A stretch of DNA of 64,000 bases from an uncultured Phocaeicola sp. (GCA_944320605.1 CALUIE010000002.1:1-64000); one strand, 5' to 3'. Shown: positions 17,111 to 27,069, counted from the first letter of the stretch. Notes: generated by a model from the sequence alone, not told the origin. Numbers and translations: made by a program.

Positions 17111-19039
17111 TTACCAGAATGGAGCCTGAACCAATGTCGGGTCCTTATCTATTTCACTCTGATGAATAGGGAACCAATAGTTTTTCTTGGAATATACTCT
17201 CTTCAGACATTTAGAACGTACATAAAACGATGTACTTTTACTTGCATCGTCACTTGCCACAGTTCCTGAGAAATTCATACCATAATCATAACCATCCAAA
17301 CATTCTTCAGCCAGTTTCCAACGACGAAGATCGTTATATCTGATCATTTCAGCACAAAGTTCAACCCTACGTTCTCTACGGATAATATCTCTCACAGCCT
17401 CCTGGTTATCATCCACATTAATGAAATTGTCATCAGTTGTACCAAAAGTATATCCTCTGATACCTGCACGTTCACGAATCAGATTTACATAATCCAAAGC
17501 AGTCTGTCTTGCTTCTGTAGTATTATATGCCTCATTCATTGCCTCAGCATAGTTCAAATAAGCCTCTCCCAATCTATATAGTATAGCAGGTCGGTAAGGA
17601 TGTTTTCCATCTCTTGGGACCTGTTCCAAAGAAACTTTCTTTCTTACCAAATAACCATTCTGAGGAGCATCATGAGTTGGACCGCCATCATCCTGTCCGC
17701 TCATAAATTGAGTAAATCTGTTCTCAGTCCACCACCACTGGTTGTTGTATGTTACAGTAGTATAGAAACGAGGTTCACGATTACAATACATATTATACGT
17801 ACCCTCTGTTGTAATCTGACCTGGTTTCACATCAGGCATGTTACGACATATATCCCATGTAGTATTACGTATCTCAGCTTCCGTTGAAAAACCTTTCTCT
17901 GAATAACCGGATTCCACATTTAATATAGGTGAACCGTCTCCATTATATCCCAAAATTGCAGGTAAACCATTTGCCATAAAAAACGCATCTACAAGGCTCT
18001 GTGTCACGCCCAAGCCTCCATTTCCTCCACAACCACGAGGAGTTGCATATTCTTCCCATGTCTTAATATCCGGACTATTGGGACGAGCAAAAAGTATTTC
18101 AGGATTACCTTCCTTTTCACTTGTCAGCATAACCTGATGACATGACTTAAATGCGTCTATCTTACCTTCTTCATAATACACCTTATACAAATCATGTCCA
18201 GCCTCTTTAGCAGCATCTATCAGTTCCTTACAAGCTGTTGCCGCCTTTTCCCATTTGGAATGATCGTATGTACTGTTAAACCTTTCTTTACCGTCATAAT
18301 TTTTAAATCCTTTATACCATTCATTTCCATTTACCAAAGGACTTGCAGCAAAAAGAAGCATTCTTGCACGCACAGCCAAACACATTATTGATGTAGCACG
18401 ACCATATTCGTTATCACTTCTTTTCGGTGGTAATACTTTTGAAAGCTCAACCAATTGATTGTCTATCCACGAAACAGTCTCGTCAAAAGAACGTTGACCC
18501 TTCATTAAATTAGGATCTTCCACATCTGCTATATCATCAAAAAATGGTACAGAACCGTATGCTTCTGTCATAATCCAGTAATAATATGCAACAATGAAGC
18601 GGCATTCATTCTTCATTTCCTCAATATCCTCTTCTGTTACATTTAGTTTTGGGTTTGCATGAGCTTCACGAATAAAGATATACGCAGAACGAATACGTTT
18701 AGGCAAATCTGACCAAAAATTTGCTCCCCATGCAGAATTAGTTGACCATTGTCCTGTTCTATAGCTCAAAGGACCGTCCCCCCACCATTGTTCCCAGCGT
18801 TGTGAAGGTGTCACATCATCAGCCAAAGTTTCATAACCAATTGTTCTTACTGAATGCCAGTCAGGATTAGGAATTCCACCATATACATAAGCTAACCAAT
18901 CTTCTGTTCTGGTCTTGTCATCAAAAACCATCTCCAATGTCAATTGGTCATCCGGGGCATTGTCCAAAAAATCCGAACACCCGCTGCCAGTTACCAATAA
19001 AGCTGACAAGCCAATATATTTTAGAAGTTTCATACACAT
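17111..19039 (-). CDS. susD-like: SusD/RagB-family outer-membrane lipoprotein
   Basis: This 642-residue lipoprotein (lipobox GSGC, C21) has the SusD signature start SDFLDNAPDDQLTLEMVFDD, TPR-like helices and a C-terminal region with YRLGEAYLNYAEAMNEAYNT, ALDYVNLIRERAGIRGY, RRERRVELCAEMIRYNDLRRWK and a final KNYWFPIHQSEIDKDP. These motifs are diagnostic of SusD/RagB proteins, which cap the SusC barrel and bind the ligand outside the cell. It lies 16 bp downstream of the susC-like gene and is surely co-transcribed. An ATG two codons downstream (MKLL) is an equally possible start. Confidence 0.96.
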   Translation of the reverse strand: MCMKLLKYIGLSALLVTGSGCSDFLDNAPDDQLTLEMVFDDKTRTEDWLAYVYGGIPNPDWHSVRTIGYETLADDVTPSQRWEQWWGDGPLSYRTGQWSTNSAWGANFWSDLPKRIRSAYIFIREAHANPKLNVTEEDIEEMKNECRFIVAYYYWIMTEAYGSVPFFDDIADVEDPNLMKGQRSFDETVSWIDNQLVELSKVLPPKRSDNEYGRATSIMCLAVRARMLLFAASPLVNGNEWYKGFKNYDGKERFNSTYDHSKWEKAATACKELIDAAKEAGHDLYKVYYEEGKIDAFKSCHQVMLTSEKEGNPEILFARPNSPDIKTWEEYATPRGCGGNGGLGVTQSLVDAFFMANGLPAILGYNGDGSPILNVESGYSEKGFSTEAEIRNTTWDICRNMPDVKPGQITTEGTYNMYCNREPRFYTTVTYNNQWWWTENRFTQFMSGQDDGGPTHDAPQNGYLVRKKVSLEQVPRDGKHPYRPAILYRLGEAYLNYAEAMNEAYNTTEARQTALDYVNLIRERAGIRGYTFGTTDDNFINVDDNQEAVRDIIRRERRVELCAEMIRYNDLRRWKLAEECLDGYDYGMNFSGTVASDDASKSTSFYVRSKCLKRVYSKKNYWFPIHQSEIDKDPTLVQAPFW

Positions 19040-19055
19040 TTTATTTTTAAAATAA

Positions 19056-22000
19056 TTAATTGATTAAAAGTTTATATCCAATAAAAGCAAAAGATTTCAT
19101 AATCGGATAAGCCGCTCCATTCGAAGTATCTACTTCAGGATCCCAAAGCTTAAATCCAGAGAATGTCAATAAATTCGTTCCTTTCAGATACACTCTTAAA
19201 GAAGATAAGCCAATATTTGTAATAAGCCTTTTAGGTAATGTATATCCCAATTCAACATCTTTCATACGAAGCAGACTCATATTTCTCAACCACCATGTTG
19301 AATTTTGTGAGTTATTATTATTAGGCCCATCAGAAAGTCTTGGATAGAACACGTCCTGACTTGGATTATCAACTGTCCATCTGTCATTATAATTTGTCAG
19401 GATATTTCCCAGTCCACTGCCAGGCAAGAAATTCTGTCCACCTATAAAACGGTAAGTTTTTCCATTACCTTGGAAGAAAACATTCAAATCAAATCCCTTG
19501 TATGCGGCATTTGCCCCAAAACCATATACAATCTGCGGATCGTATGTTCCTCCTATAGGTTTTACATCCTTATCTGTAACCTCACCGTCACCATCTATAT
19601 CTAAATATTTTATATCTCCCGGACGAACAGTACTGGAGAATGTCTGGTTAGGAATTCCAGGCTTCAGCACGCCTCTTTCAACATCTTCAAAATCTTCTTC
19701 TGTAAACAAACGTTCGGCAACAAGACCAAACAACTGTCCAACAGGAAGACCAGTACTTGAGCGGTTAGTTCCTATTATACCCGGAGCCTCGTCCTGCTCT
19801 ATTATTTTATTTTCCGCATACGTAAATGTTCCCCTAAAACCTACAAACAAATCCTTGTTTATTTGTTTATTGAAAGTTAAAGACATATCTATACCTTTAT
19901 TGTCAACCTTTCCGAAATTATCCCATGGGAATTTCAAGAACCCGGCTGCTGTAGGTATATTGTTCCTCTGCATAAATATATCTCTACGGTGTTCCTGGAA
20001 TAAATCAACCTGTAATTCCAAAGCGTTCCATAATCCGAGTTCAAAACCGACATTTATTTTCTCTACTGTTTCCCATGTCATATCAACATTTCCAAACTCG
20101 CCTTCATGATAACCAGCGTGCCAGTTATCAGCCGATGCACCCCAGTGATATCCGGTATCATCTTTTTCAATAGTAGATATATAAGCGAAACGGCGTCCTG
20201 CCAATTGATCATTACCTACCAATCCCCAAGAACCTCTAAATTTAATTTTTGAAAAAATATCTTTATAATCCTCCATAAACTTTTCTTCGGACAAAAGCCA
20301 TCCCAAAGCCACAGAAGGGAAAAAACCGAATCGTTTGCCCTTAGCAAAGTTTTCAGAACCATTATAACCGAAATTAAACTCAGCGACATAACGACTATCA
20401 TACATATACGATGCACGTCCGGCAATGCCCATACGACGATAAGGAACCGCATCTCCATTCTCATAATCACGTTGATTATACAAGAACAACGCGTCAACAT
20501 GATTCTTTCCGAAATCATTACTATAGCTCAAATTTGCTTCAAAATATGTAGCTTTATTACCCCATTCCTTTGTCTGTGAAGTTGACAAAAAGTCCTGACC
20601 ATATTCTGATACAACTAAGTTTAAAGAACCGTCCTCATTTCTTGAAGCAGAAGCAGGATCGTAATAAGTAGGACTCTTAGAACGAGTTATACCGGAATTG
20701 GAATAACGGTCGAAAGAGAATAAAGCCTTTGCCTTCAAACCTGGAAGCAAGAACTTCAAGTCCTGTTCCAAAGAGAACAATGACTCAATTTTACTCTTTG
20801 AATTAGTTGAATAACCATGCTGAGTAGCCAAAGACCATGCGTTAGTACGGCTCTTGTCTTTAGGAATTTCTCCTGAAGAATAACGGGTGGGCTGTGTATA
20901 TGGAGGAGTCTCAAATGCAGAACCAAATACCGTTCCGGAACTAACAGCCATACCATTCTGTTCCTGCAAATAACCACCTATACTGATTCTGGCTATCGTT
21001 GTTTTAGTAAGATTCACATCAATATTCGAACGCAGGTTAAATTTACTCAAGCGCGTTGTCGAATCCCAGTCCTGAGACTTGTCAGTTTCAAAAATACCTC
21101 TTTCCCCATAATAAGATCCAATCAATGCATAACGAATAAACTCATTACCCCCATTTATAGATAAATTAACTCTTTGATTTATACCAAAATCCCGAGTGAC
21201 AGCATCAAGCCAGTTTACATCTGGATAAAGGTCTGGATCAACTCCACTCCGATATTTTTCTATCAGTTCTTCTCCATAAAGTGCTCCATAACCGGCATCT
21301 TGCTTTATTTCATCTAATAAAGACAGATAATCTGCTGCCCCTATATACTCCGGAAGTTTTACCGGTGCCGTAAAAGACTGTTCATAATTGACACTTACTT
21401 TAGGTTTACCCATTTCACCTCTTTTAGTATTAACAAGAATAACACCATTAGCACCACGAACACCATATACGGCACTTGCAGAGGCATCTTTCAACACAGA
21501 AAAAGATTCTATTTCTGCCGGGTTCAAGTCATCCAAAGTTCTTTCTATACCATCGACCAACACTAATGGAGAAGTATTTCCCTGAAACGAACTTATACCA
21601 CGAATCCAAAAATCAGAACCGTCTGCCCCTGGTTCTCCTGAACGCTGAACAGCAATCACACCCGCCAACTGACCGGCAAGGTTATTACTCAAAGCTCGGG
21701 TGGTACTCTGTTGCAAACGTGTAGGTTCAATTGTAGCAATAGAGCCTATAACTGAAGCTCTCTTCTGAGAGCCATATCCAACTACCACTACTTCATTAAG
21801 GTCCGTTGCTATTTCTTTAAGGTTTACATTTATATTAATCTGGTTACCAACCCTCATTTCAGTAGTTTCAAAGCCAATATATTGATAGGTCAACACAGCG
21901 TCTCTTGACGGAACTTCTATAAAATAATTACCATCAATATCAGTTATAGTTCCTGTATTAGTACCTTTTATCATAATATTCACACCCGGCAAAGGCTGGT

Positions 22001-22157
22001 TACTCTGATCCATCACCTTACCGTTAATTTTGATCTTGCTTTGCTGCATTTCTTGAGGTATAGGTGATTCACCTTGTACTGCCCAAAGCGGTAATGTTGC
22101 TGTCAAACAGGATGACATCAACAAATACTTTACACATTGTTTACTTAAATTTTTCAT
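19056..22157 (-). CDS. susC-like: SusC/RagA-family TonB-dependent outer-membrane transporter
   Basis: This 1033-residue transporter has a signal peptide (about 1–27), then a carboxypeptidase-regulatory-like domain (about 42–125, KINGKVMDQSNQPLPGVNI, TDIDGNYFIEVPS). Next come the TonB box region and SusC signature (DLNEVVVVGYGSQKRASVIG), the plug (about 135–240, VDGIERTLDDLNPAEIESFS, VYGVRGANGVILVNTKRG), and a 22-strand β-barrel ending near YKLLIN. Length and order match SusC transporters that import oligosaccharides or glycopeptides by TonB-driven opening. There is no anti-sigma-interacting N-terminal extension, in line with control by the hybrid two-component regulator. It is preceded by a 794-residue secreted protein gene with an 83-bp gap holding its own candidate −7 box. 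Confidence 0.97.
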   Translation of the reverse strand: MKNLSKQCVKYLLMSSCLTATLPLWAVQGESPIPQEMQQSKIKINGKVMDQSNQPLPGVNIMIKGTNTGTITDIDGNYFIEVPSRDAVLTYQYIGFETTEMRVGNQININVNLKEIATDLNEVVVVGYGSQKRASVIGSIATIEPTRLQQSTTRALSNNLAGQLAGVIAVQRSGEPGADGSDFWIRGISSFQGNTSPLVLVDGIERTLDDLNPAEIESFSVLKDASASAVYGVRGANGVILVNTKRGEMGKPKVSVNYEQSFTAPVKLPEYIGAADYLSLLDEIKQDAGYGALYGEELIEKYRSGVDPDLYPDVNWLDAVTRDFGINQRVNLSINGGNEFIRYALIGSYYGERGIFETDKSQDWDSTTRLSKFNLRSNIDVNLTKTTIARISIGGYLQEQNGMAVSSGTVFGSAFETPPYTQPTRYSSGEIPKDKSRTNAWSLATQHGYSTNSKSKIESLFSLEQDLKFLLPGLKAKALFSFDRYSNSGITRSKSPTYYDPASASRNEDGSLNLVVSEYGQDFLSTSQTKEWGNKATYFEANLSYSNDFGKNHVDALFLYNQRDYENGDAVPYRRMGIAGRASYMYDSRYVAEFNFGYNGSENFAKGKRFGFFPSVALGWLLSEEKFMEDYKDIFSKIKFRGSWGLVGNDQLAGRRFAYISTIEKDDTGYHWGASADNWHAGYHEGEFGNVDMTWETVEKINVGFELGLWNALELQVDLFQEHRRDIFMQRNNIPTAAGFLKFPWDNFGKVDNKGIDMSLTFNKQINKDLFVGFRGTFTYAENKIIEQDEAPGIIGTNRSSTGLPVGQLFGLVAERLFTEEDFEDVERGVLKPGIPNQTFSSTVRPGDIKYLDIDGDGEVTDKDVKPIGGTYDPQIVYGFGANAAYKGFDLNVFFQGNGKTYRFIGGQNFLPGSGLGNILTNYNDRWTVDNPSQDVFYPRLSDGPNNNNSQNSTWWLRNMSLLRMKDVELGYTLPKRLITNIGLSSLRVYLKGTNLLTFSGFKLWDPEVDTSNGAAYPIMKSFAFIGYKLLIN

Positions 22158-22196
22158 TTTTCAAATTCGATATAAATAATTAAGATTAACCAATAA

Positions 22197-22221
22197 CAAA
22201 ACTAAATTTAAATGACGTCAT
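22197..22221 (-). promoter_or_regulatory. Candidate susC-proximal −7 box and ATGACGTCAT palindrome
   Basis: The minus strand has TAGTTTTG at 22197–22204, a perfect TAnnTTTG −7 box, 40 bp before the susC start. Just upstream is a perfect 10-bp palindrome, ATGACGTCAT (22212–22221). The 21-bp-spaced operator seen elsewhere in the locus is absent here, so this may be a separate basal promoter for the transporter genes. Confidence 0.4.
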
Positions 22222-22240
22222 AGTTTAAGGTTAGTATTTC

Positions 22241-24625
22241 TTATCTTTCAATCCATCCTTTGATTATATTTTCCGTTTTTTCTTTATTCTTAAATAAAAC
22301 TCTTGTCTTCTTATTTGAGCGAAGATTAAAATGCACTTTGTCAATACATTCTTCTGACGGCCTAACCGTCAACACATTACTGTTGAGTTCGCCTTTACAA
22401 TTATGAAAAACTAATTTGCCATCTTCACTTTCATATACATAAGCAGAGGTAAGCAATATTTCGCCAAGACATTTGAAAATCTCATGTACATCATTGTCAC
22501 AGCAGCCACCATCAAAACGTCCGAATGAAGATACCATTTTGGTAGTATCAGCCTTATACCAATCGCTAATCATAGGCATATACTGTTCGCCGATTACCTG
22601 TTCCACATGTTTTCCTCTACCCGGTTTATTTTCATCAGGAACAAATCTTTGAACTTTCAGATATGGATCCTGAACAAAAGCCCAGTTAAGTTCTGCTGTT
22701 CGCGGATTGATTAGTTGTATGCAGGAACCTATTGAATTTACCATCTGTTTTAAATAATCATATTTACCTGTAAGCAGATAAAGATTGCGCAAGCCATAAA
22801 TCCTCCATGCCGACCATCCGTGAGGCGAGTTCATCATATTAGGCATGGTAAGAATATCGTACTGTGCCTCCCAGAACCTCAAAGAACCACCGTTCATCCT
22901 TGAATCAGGAATTATTATCTGTGAAAGGCAACGGTGCATATTCGCCATTTTCTCAGCAGCCTCAGTGTAATGCTTTCTTGCTTGAGAACCTTCAGGCTGC
23001 AATAATGCAAATTCTGACAACTGTGTATATGAGCATGAAATCATACCATCCTCGAAAGTCATCTCACCTTCAGTCTGTATATTATCAAGATTCTTAGCAA
23101 GTTCATCCATCGCCATTTTTACAGACGCATAATGACGGTTATATCTGTGTTCCCATTCACCGGTATTGTCAGTGGTCATAAGAGCTTTTTCCTCTTTCAT
23201 AACCTCCATTATACCTTTTGCAATATAAATGACAGAAGTATAATGAGTTTTTCCAGAACGGTATGCCCCGTCTGCACCTGCATTTCTAAATACTGTATCC
23301 CATTCCCATTTAAGTTGTGTAGTCATAATGAAGTCGGCCAAATCTGCCGCCCATCTTAAATATGATATATTACCTGTTGCCCTATAATATTGTGCCCACA
23401 AAGCAGCTTTCAAGGCTGTATCCTGAATACGCATCGGATTATTCAAAGGTAGATGAGTTTCAAGATTAAAAGTAACCTTATTAATCTGGTTGAATACTTT
23501 CTCCACCTCTGCATCTACTTCAGTATCAGGAAAATATTCACGCGCTATTAAACCGGAGAACAATCCATACCAGCATTCTGCATTGGTATTGGTTTTCTGC
23601 TGATATTTAAGCGAGGCCAAACGTGCAGCTTTTATATAATCAGAATAATGATTGCTGATAGCAGAAAGTTTCATTTCTGTCTGCTTACCTTTTTTATTTG
23701 TTGCAGTCAAGGTATATACTCCTTCCACATCAAGAGACACATCTACTCCATATACATTTTTAGCAATTTTCTTCACTTTCAGCGCAGACTTATCACCATC
23801 AGGAGTTGTTACGCTCACTTTCGGAGCAGATGCCGATAAAATTCTTACAGATGATTTTCCTTTTACAGGCAATGTATAATAATCTGCCTGGAAGGAAGGC
23901 GATGTACTATTTTTTGACACTGAAGTTGGAATATCATTCAGACTTTCTACTTCTTCAATATACACCGTCCAAGTACGTGTTTCTCCAGCTTTTATTGACA
24001 TATTCTGCGGATGTCTTTTCGGCAGTGGTCTTGGACTAAGCAAATCCAGTGATACCGTCCTTATACGATGACCATTTCCAAAACTTATCTTATTCTTAGA
24101 ATTATTGTAATGCAAATGATATGAAGCTATAGCATCAGGACTTGACACTGTAAGGATGCGTCCAAGCGGCGTCATCAAATATCCCCAGAAATGTGTTTTC
24201 TCACATCGCATAAGTGTCGGGAAAAACACATCGTGCCAATGCGGATATTTTGCCATTTCTGTATCTATACCAAGTCTAAGCGATAATTGTATATCCTCCA
24301 AATCTTTCATAAGAAGATTTTTACAAGATACACTGACTTTCAATTTTCCACTCTCTATACCATACGTTACCTTATATGATAAAGAATCATTTCGTCCTGA
24401 ATACCCATTATAATTGTGTGACTTGTAAATAGGGAGTCTGTTATTATCCAGCCATAATGAAGGTCCCGAGAATTCATCTTTTCTAAATTCTATATTCTTT
24501 CTGCCTTCAACCTTAATTGTTGAGATAAAGCCAATACTATCTACTGTATATGATATTTTGTTTTCTGCAAATAAAAAAGTAGAATACATAAATATCATAC
24601 ACATTATATACATGCATTTATTCAT
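22241..24625 (-). CDS. Secreted 794-residue protein of unknown family, probable (α/α)-toroid enzyme
   Basis: The signal peptide is about 1–20. The first 330 residues are β-rich (YKVTYGIESGKLKVSVSC, DVEGVYTLTATNKKGKQTEMK). From about 335 to 740 the sequence is helical with repeated aromatic helix starts: YSDYIKAARLASLKY, LKAALWAQYYRATGNISYLRWAADLADFIM, HGWSAWRIYGLRNLYLLTGKY and SSFGRFDGGCCDNDVHEIFKCLGE. This pattern, N-terminal β-sandwich plus helical toroid, is found in several glycoside hydrolase and polysaccharide lyase families. I could not assign one. A lyase acting on glucuronate-linked caps would fit the locus but is a guess. It sits between the metzincin pair and susC, 7 bp from the peptidase gene, so a role on the same ligand is likely. 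Confidence 0.6.
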   Translation of the reverse strand: MNKCMYIMCMIFMYSTFLFAENKISYTVDSIGFISTIKVEGRKNIEFRKDEFSGPSLWLDNNRLPIYKSHNYNGYSGRNDSLSYKVTYGIESGKLKVSVSCKNLLMKDLEDIQLSLRLGIDTEMAKYPHWHDVFFPTLMRCEKTHFWGYLMTPLGRILTVSSPDAIASYHLHYNNSKNKISFGNGHRIRTVSLDLLSPRPLPKRHPQNMSIKAGETRTWTVYIEEVESLNDIPTSVSKNSTSPSFQADYYTLPVKGKSSVRILSASAPKVSVTTPDGDKSALKVKKIAKNVYGVDVSLDVEGVYTLTATNKKGKQTEMKLSAISNHYSDYIKAARLASLKYQQKTNTNAECWYGLFSGLIAREYFPDTEVDAEVEKVFNQINKVTFNLETHLPLNNPMRIQDTALKAALWAQYYRATGNISYLRWAADLADFIMTTQLKWEWDTVFRNAGADGAYRSGKTHYTSVIYIAKGIMEVMKEEKALMTTDNTGEWEHRYNRHYASVKMAMDELAKNLDNIQTEGEMTFEDGMISCSYTQLSEFALLQPEGSQARKHYTEAAEKMANMHRCLSQIIIPDSRMNGGSLRFWEAQYDILTMPNMMNSPHGWSAWRIYGLRNLYLLTGKYDYLKQMVNSIGSCIQLINPRTAELNWAFVQDPYLKVQRFVPDENKPGRGKHVEQVIGEQYMPMISDWYKADTTKMVSSFGRFDGGCCDNDVHEIFKCLGEILLTSAYVYESEDGKLVFHNCKGELNSNVLTVRPSEECIDKVHFNLRSNKKTRVLFKNKEKTENIIKGWIER

Positions 24626-24632
24626 AATTATA

Positions 24633-25775
24633 TTAGAAAGAAATTTTTAAGTTATATACTTTAGTATCATTTTCAAGATGATCCCTCTGAATCTCAAGAT
24701 CCGGAAGCCACATATACTGTTTCTTACCAGAAGTAGGATGAAGCGTTTCCACTAAAAAGTTAAACCAATAATTCCAAGGAAGTGACTCTGGTAAATTAGG
24801 TTCTGTATCCACTCGTACCTGATACAGATGCTCAACATCATCAATTATTATCTTCCCGTTATCATTTGTAGTATATTCTCTAAAAGGATTCTTATAAACA
24901 TCAGGAGATGTATTGCCACTAGGCATATCTGTTTTCTCTCCACCACCTCTACAACCGTAAAATTTCACTACAGCATTCTTTAAAGGTTTATCTTCTTGAC
25001 AAACTATAATTTCAATTGACGAGGGGAAACGATCTGGTCCCCAATTACTTGGAACTCGTTTCCATTTAGCTGTATAATTAAATACTGCAGAAGCATAATC
25101 ACTCCAAATCCATTCGCCGCTATTACACATATTACACTTAGGTTCCTCAAAAGCTTCGCCATTTATAGGATTGTTTTCTGCAGGAATGCCATATTGATAT
25201 ATATCAGTTGCTCCACGGAAGTGACCAAATTCATGTCCCAATGTATTATATACTCCCCATTCTTTTGTCATTACATTTCCATTATGGAATATATCGCCAT
25301 ATACATTCTGATCTTCAAGAGTTTTATGCATTGTTACCACAGCAAATCCATTACCTCCTCCACAAGCCGCACCATTATGGTCAGAATCAAGATTAAAAAC
25401 CATCACAAAATCATATTGCGCATCCAAGGATTTATGAACTTCATTGCTCATTGTTTTATCAAAATCCGCGGTAGGATAAAGTCTCAAGCCTGTAGGTTTA
25501 AATTTAAAATAGTACTTAAATTTATTCTTACTGGCGTTCCAAAAAAGAGTTATATCATTGAACAACTGTTTCAACCCACGATTAAATTCATTCTCACCGC
25601 CATAGCGTTCATTCACTACTTCCATATTAGCATATACCAACGCACGATATTCCATAGTATCAACCTGTTCATATGTATCATCCTTTATATCAGGGTCATT
25701 ATAATGAGTATCATTACTACATGAATAAAAAGAAATACTCCAAAACAAAATTACAAGCAGAAATATATTTCTCAT
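24633..25775 (-). CDS. Metzincin-like zinc peptidase lipoprotein (paralogue 2 of 3)
   Basis: This 380-residue lipoprotein (lipobox FYSC, C19) has zinc motif HEFGHFRGATD: H181, E182, H185, G188, D191. A Met-turn-like CNMCNS follows (M216), then EWIWSDYASAVFNYTAKWKR. A Cys/Gly-rich ACGGGNG lies ahead of the motif at about 137–143. The C-terminal third looks like a carboxypeptidase-regulatory or CnaB-type β-sandwich (KPLKNAVVKFYG, TTNDNGKIII) ending in YMWLPDLEIQR. It is clearly a duplicate of the neighbouring gene at 25865 and a more distant relative of the gene at 2156. It would act at the cell surface or in the periplasm; proteolysis is inferred from the motif only. Confidence 0.75.
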   Translation of the reverse strand: MRNIFLLVILFWSISFYSCSNDTHYNDPDIKDDTYEQVDTMEYRALVYANMEVVNERYGGENEFNRGLKQLFNDITLFWNASKNKFKYYFKFKPTGLRLYPTADFDKTMSNEVHKSLDAQYDFVMVFNLDSDHNGAACGGGNGFAVVTMHKTLEDQNVYGDIFHNGNVMTKEWGVYNTLGHEFGHFRGATDIYQYGIPAENNPINGEAFEEPKCNMCNSGEWIWSDYASAVFNYTAKWKRVPSNWGPDRFPSSIEIIVCQEDKPLKNAVVKFYGCRGGGEKTDMPSGNTSPDVYKNPFREYTTNDNGKIIIDDVEHLYQVRVDTEPNLPESLPWNYWFNFLVETLHPTSGKKQYMWLPDLEIQRDHLENDTKVYNLKISF

Positions 25776-25864
25776 GTTTGTTAATTTTAAAATAGTATCC
25801 CAAACATATTCATCTTAAATGTCAAAATGAACATGTATTATAACCATTTGTCCATTTTATAAAT

Positions 25865-27019
25865 TTACTTCAATATTATATCAGCTTTATAAACTGTTAC
25901 ATTTTCAGCCATACATTGTCTTTGAATCTCCAAATCTGGCATCCAAATATAAGCTTTCTCATTCCCATAAGAAGCCTCTACCAGGAAGTTAAACCAATAA
26001 TTCCATGGGAGTGGATCTGGCAATATTTCCGACCCATCAGTTTTTACCTGATACAAATGATAAACATCGCTTATCTTTACCTTACCTTCAGAATCCGTTG
26101 TAAAAGTTCTAAACGGTTCCTTATATACGTCAGGACCATTATCACCACTTGGCAATCCTTTTTCACCACCACCGCCACGACAGCCATAAAGTTTCACTGT
26201 TGATCCAGGCACTGGATTCCCATTTTTCTTTACTGTCAGTTCTATACCTTCAATTAATTTTAAGCCGTGAAAGCCATCAGGCAGACGCTTCCATTTTGCC
26301 GTATAGTTAAACATAGCGGAAGCATAATCACTCCATTCCCATTCACCTGTTCCCATATTGCAAGGTCCAGGATGAAATTCTTCTCCATTTATAGGATTAT
26401 TCTTTGCACTAATAGGATATTGATATAAGTCAGTAGCCCCACGGTAATGACCATACTCATGCCCCAGATTACTATAAGTTCCTAATTTTGTCGGATATAC
26501 TCCGTCATGGAATATATCGCCATCTTTCTCCTGAGTTTCCAAAGTTCTTTTAAGCCAAACTGTTGTATGACCATCTCCACCTCCACAGGAAGTAACATTA
26601 TCAGGTGAAGCCAAATTAAAGAAAACAACAAAATCATATTGATTATCCAAAGGCTCTTTTGCCTTATCTGTTGCAGCCTGATCTGATTGCCCTTCTACAT
26701 AATCATATACATACAATCCGTATGGAACAAAACGAAAATAATAATTGAATTTATTCTTGCTGTTATTCCAAAACTTAGTTGTATTTTCAAACATCACCTT
26801 TAAGTCTTTCATAAACTTTTCTTCACCACCATATCTTTTATTAAGACTTGGCTCATCTACATATACCAAAGCACGATACTCCATTGTATCCATAACCTCT
26901 GTTCCATCATCTTTAGTTGTATCATCTTCAGGTATAGAAGCACTTGCATCCTTACAAGACATAAGAGACAAACATATGAAAGAAACAAACAGACTAAATA
27001 ATTTAATTAGGTTTACCAT
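25865..27019 (-). CDS. Metzincin-like zinc peptidase lipoprotein (paralogue 3 of 3)
   Basis: This 384-residue lipoprotein (lipobox LMSC, C22) has zinc motif HEYGHYRGATD (H187, E188, H191, D197) and a Met-turn-like CNMGTG (M222) followed by EWEWSDYASAMFNYTAKWKR, almost identical to paralogue 2. The SCGGGDG loop and the C-terminal β-domain (CRGGGGEKGLPSGDNGPDVYK, TTDSEGKVKI, YIWMPDLEIQR) are also shared. It is the first gene of the long unit that runs through the other peptidase, the 794-residue protein, SusC, SusD and the fimbrillin-like genes. A candidate operator and a good −7 box lie 51–121 bp upstream. Confidence 0.75.
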   Translation of the reverse strand: MVNLIKLFSLFVSFICLSLMSCKDASASIPEDDTTKDDGTEVMDTMEYRALVYVDEPSLNKRYGGEEKFMKDLKVMFENTTKFWNNSKNKFNYYFRFVPYGLYVYDYVEGQSDQAATDKAKEPLDNQYDFVVFFNLASPDNVTSCGGGDGHTTVWLKRTLETQEKDGDIFHDGVYPTKLGTYSNLGHEYGHYRGATDLYQYPISAKNNPINGEEFHPGPCNMGTGEWEWSDYASAMFNYTAKWKRLPDGFHGLKLIEGIELTVKKNGNPVPGSTVKLYGCRGGGGEKGLPSGDNGPDVYKEPFRTFTTDSEGKVKISDVYHLYQVKTDGSEILPDPLPWNYWFNFLVEASYGNEKAYIWMPDLEIQRQCMAENVTVYKADIILK

Positions 27020-27069
27020 AATATAATCTTTTAAGTTTTAAACAATAATAATTATCAAAATCTTTTCAG

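Noticed and set aside
25194..25724. 176-codon + strand frame opposite a metzincin-like gene
   Set aside because: Its sequence is Ile/Ser/His-rich without motifs, and the minus-strand gene there has strong homology to two paralogues.
24633..27019. M60-like or M64-type mucin/IgA peptidases
   Set aside because: The M60 motif spacing and surrounding residues are not matched, and HExGHxRGxTD with a CxM turn fits a metzincin plan better than M64.
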